From positions 1 to 7,123 of the forward strand of contig PGXP01000080.1 of NCBI GenBank assembly GCA_002839205.1: 7,123 nt of DNA, read 5' to 3'. Position 1 is the stretch's first letter; each line of letters begins with the position of its first letter. A model generated the notes under the pieces. It was not told the DNA's origin and made no database searches. It saw nothing but the letters and a program-made list of their open reading frames with translations. The stretch comes from Spirochaetae bacterium HGW-Spirochaetae-9. GTDB taxonomy: Bacteria > Spirochaetota > Spirochaetia > Treponematales > Rectinemataceae. Below are positions 6,279-7,123 of the stretch, one piece after another. The position numbers were made by a program, and so were the translations under genes.

Positions 6279-7123
6279 GTGAAATTTTTCATAGACCAGC
6301 ATGGCTGCGCCAAGAACCAGGTGGATGGCGAGGAAATCGCCGCGCGCCTCGAAGACGCCGGCTACGAATACAGCTCCTCCGGAGAGGAGGCCGACCTTAT
6401 CATCGTCAACACCTGCGGTTTCATCGAATCGGCCAAGCGCGAATCGATCGATGCGACGATAGCCATCAAATCGCGGTGGCCGGACAAGAAGGTTCTTGTC
6501 GCAGGCTGCCTAGCCCAGCGCTACCCGGAAGCCCTCCTCGGCGACATGGCCGAGGCCGACGGCATTTTCGGCAACGCCGATCTCTCCCTCGTGGCCGAAT
6601 CCGTTTCGGAGACAATGCGCGGCGAGCGCAAGGCTATAGCCCCCGGACAGCCTATAGCTGTGCAGGGCAATTACTACTCGAGGACAAGGCTTTTCGATTT
6701 CCCCGGCTCGGCCTACGTGAAGGTGACGGAGGGCTGCGACAACCGCTGCACCTACTGCGCCATCCCCCTCATCAGAGGCGTGCTGCGCTCTAGAACCATC
6801 GATGACATCGTCAGTGAATGCTCCAGCCTCATCAGGCGGGGCATATTCGAGATCAACCTCATAGGCCAGGACCTCGGCGCCTTCGGCAGCGACCTGGCCG
6901 ATGGCAGCGACCTGGCCGACAGCTCCGGCCTAACCGCGCTCCTCACCCGATTGGCTGCCCTGGAGGGCGATTTTCGGATTCGCGTCCTCTATATTCATCC
7001 CGATCATTTCCCTGAGGGCATTCTCGAGGTCATGGCGGGAGACAGGCGCATCCTCCCCTACTTCGATCTCCCCTTCCAGCATGCTTCCGAATCCATCCTG
7101 AAGGCGATGAACCGCAAGGGATC
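6279..7123 (+). CDS. rimO: Ribosomal protein uS12 methylthiotransferase RimO, N-terminal part
   Basis: RimO is a radical-SAM enzyme that adds a methylthio group to the conserved aspartate of ribosomal protein uS12 (E. coli Asp89). The frame is open from a GTG at 6279 to the window end: 281 codons of an expected 430-440, so the C-terminal TRAM domain is missing. The UPF0004 domain has its three iron-sulfur cysteines at 10 (H-G-C-A-K-N-Q), 46 (N-T-C-G-F-I) and 77 (A-G-C-L-A-Q-R). The radical-SAM C-x3-C-x2-C motif is at 153/157/160 (E-G-C-D-N-R-C-T-Y-C). The wording R-S-R-T-I-D-D-I-V, E-I-N-L-I-G-Q-D-L and P-F-Q-H-A-S-E-S-I-L-K-A-M-N-R-K-G follows RimO rather than MiaB. A six-residue duplication (G-S-D-L-A-D twice, 204-214 area) is unusual. 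It is the last visible gene of the pfp operon, nine bases after the RodZ-like gene. Confidence 0.93.
   Translation, partial: MKFFIDQHGCAKNQVDGEEIAARLEDAGYEYSSSGEEADLIIVNTCGFIESAKRESIDATIAIKSRWPDKKVLVAGCLAQRYPEALLGDMAEADGIFGNADLSLVAESVSETMRGERKAIAPGQPIAVQGNYYSRTRLFDFPGSAYVKVTEGCDNRCTYCAIPLIRGVLRSRTIDDIVSECSSLIRRGIFEINLIGQDLGAFGSDLADGSDLADSSGLTALLTRLAALEGDFRIRVLYIHPDHFPEGILEVMAGDRRILPYFDLPFQHASESILKAMNRKG
6885..6920 (+). repeat. Tandem duplication of an 18-base unit inside rimO
   Basis: Units 6885-6902 and 6903-6920 are identical at 17 of 18 bases, the last base being T then C. Each encodes G-S-D-L-A-D, so the frame is kept. It sits in the surface loop after the I-G-Q-D-L motif of the radical-SAM domain, where length varies between RimO proteins. 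Confidence 0.9.

Noticed and set aside
6044..6793. A 249-codon open frame on the plus strand overlapping the RodZ-like and rimO genes
   Set aside because: It spans the junction of two well-supported genes in another frame. Its product is Arg/Pro/Gly-rich, as is typical of off-frame reading in GC-rich DNA.
1..7123. CRISPR array, insertion sequence, tRNA, defence or phage system
   Set aside because: No spaced repeats, transposase motifs, terminal inverted repeats or clover-leaf sequences were seen. All coding space is filled by housekeeping or envelope genes.

Overview
The window looks like chromosomal DNA of a free-living or host-associated spirochaete (Spirochaetota, roughly Treponema/Spirochaeta-like). 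This rests on three things: the long-form PPi-dependent phosphofructokinase, the run LolA / RodZ-like HTH membrane protein / RimO (which I recall as similar to a Treponema arrangement), and uniform moderately high GC. No marker gene settles the taxonomy, so it is an inference. All genes look vertically inherited. I see no insertion sequences, CRISPR arrays, tRNA or rRNA genes, or phage genes.

Layout: (1) 1-216 (+) is the C-terminal end of an ankyrin-repeat protein. (2) 217-333 is a convergent intergenic gap with a near-perfect 19-bp GC-rich hairpin. (3) 334-1356 (-) is a group-2 type sigma-70 factor with mixed RpoD/RpoS character. (4) 1357-1459 is an AT-rich gap with a candidate promoter for the sigma gene, including a GG-N10-GC sigma-54-like element. 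(5) 1460-2371 (-) is a secreted two-LysM protein with a degenerate LytM/M23 domain (NlpD/EnvC-like). (6) 2372-2533 is a divergent promoter region. (7) 2534 to the window end (+) is a tight four-gene operon: pfp, lolA, rodZ-like and rimO (3' end cut by the window). Gaps are only 5, 20 and 9 bases.

The minus-strand pair (NlpD-like amidase-activator-type protein directly upstream of an RpoS-like sigma factor) has the gene order of the classic gammaproteobacterial nlpD-rpoS locus. The plus-strand operon joins a glycolytic enzyme with envelope genes (lipoprotein carrier, cell-shape protein) and a ribosomal-protein modification enzyme. Together the window reads as an envelope/growth/stress-control neighbourhood.

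I did not find a clearly new system. The most interesting points are the nlpD-rpoS-like pair with its possible sigma-54 promoter, the loss of all zinc ligands in the LytM domain, and the enlarged ectodomain of the RodZ-like protein.
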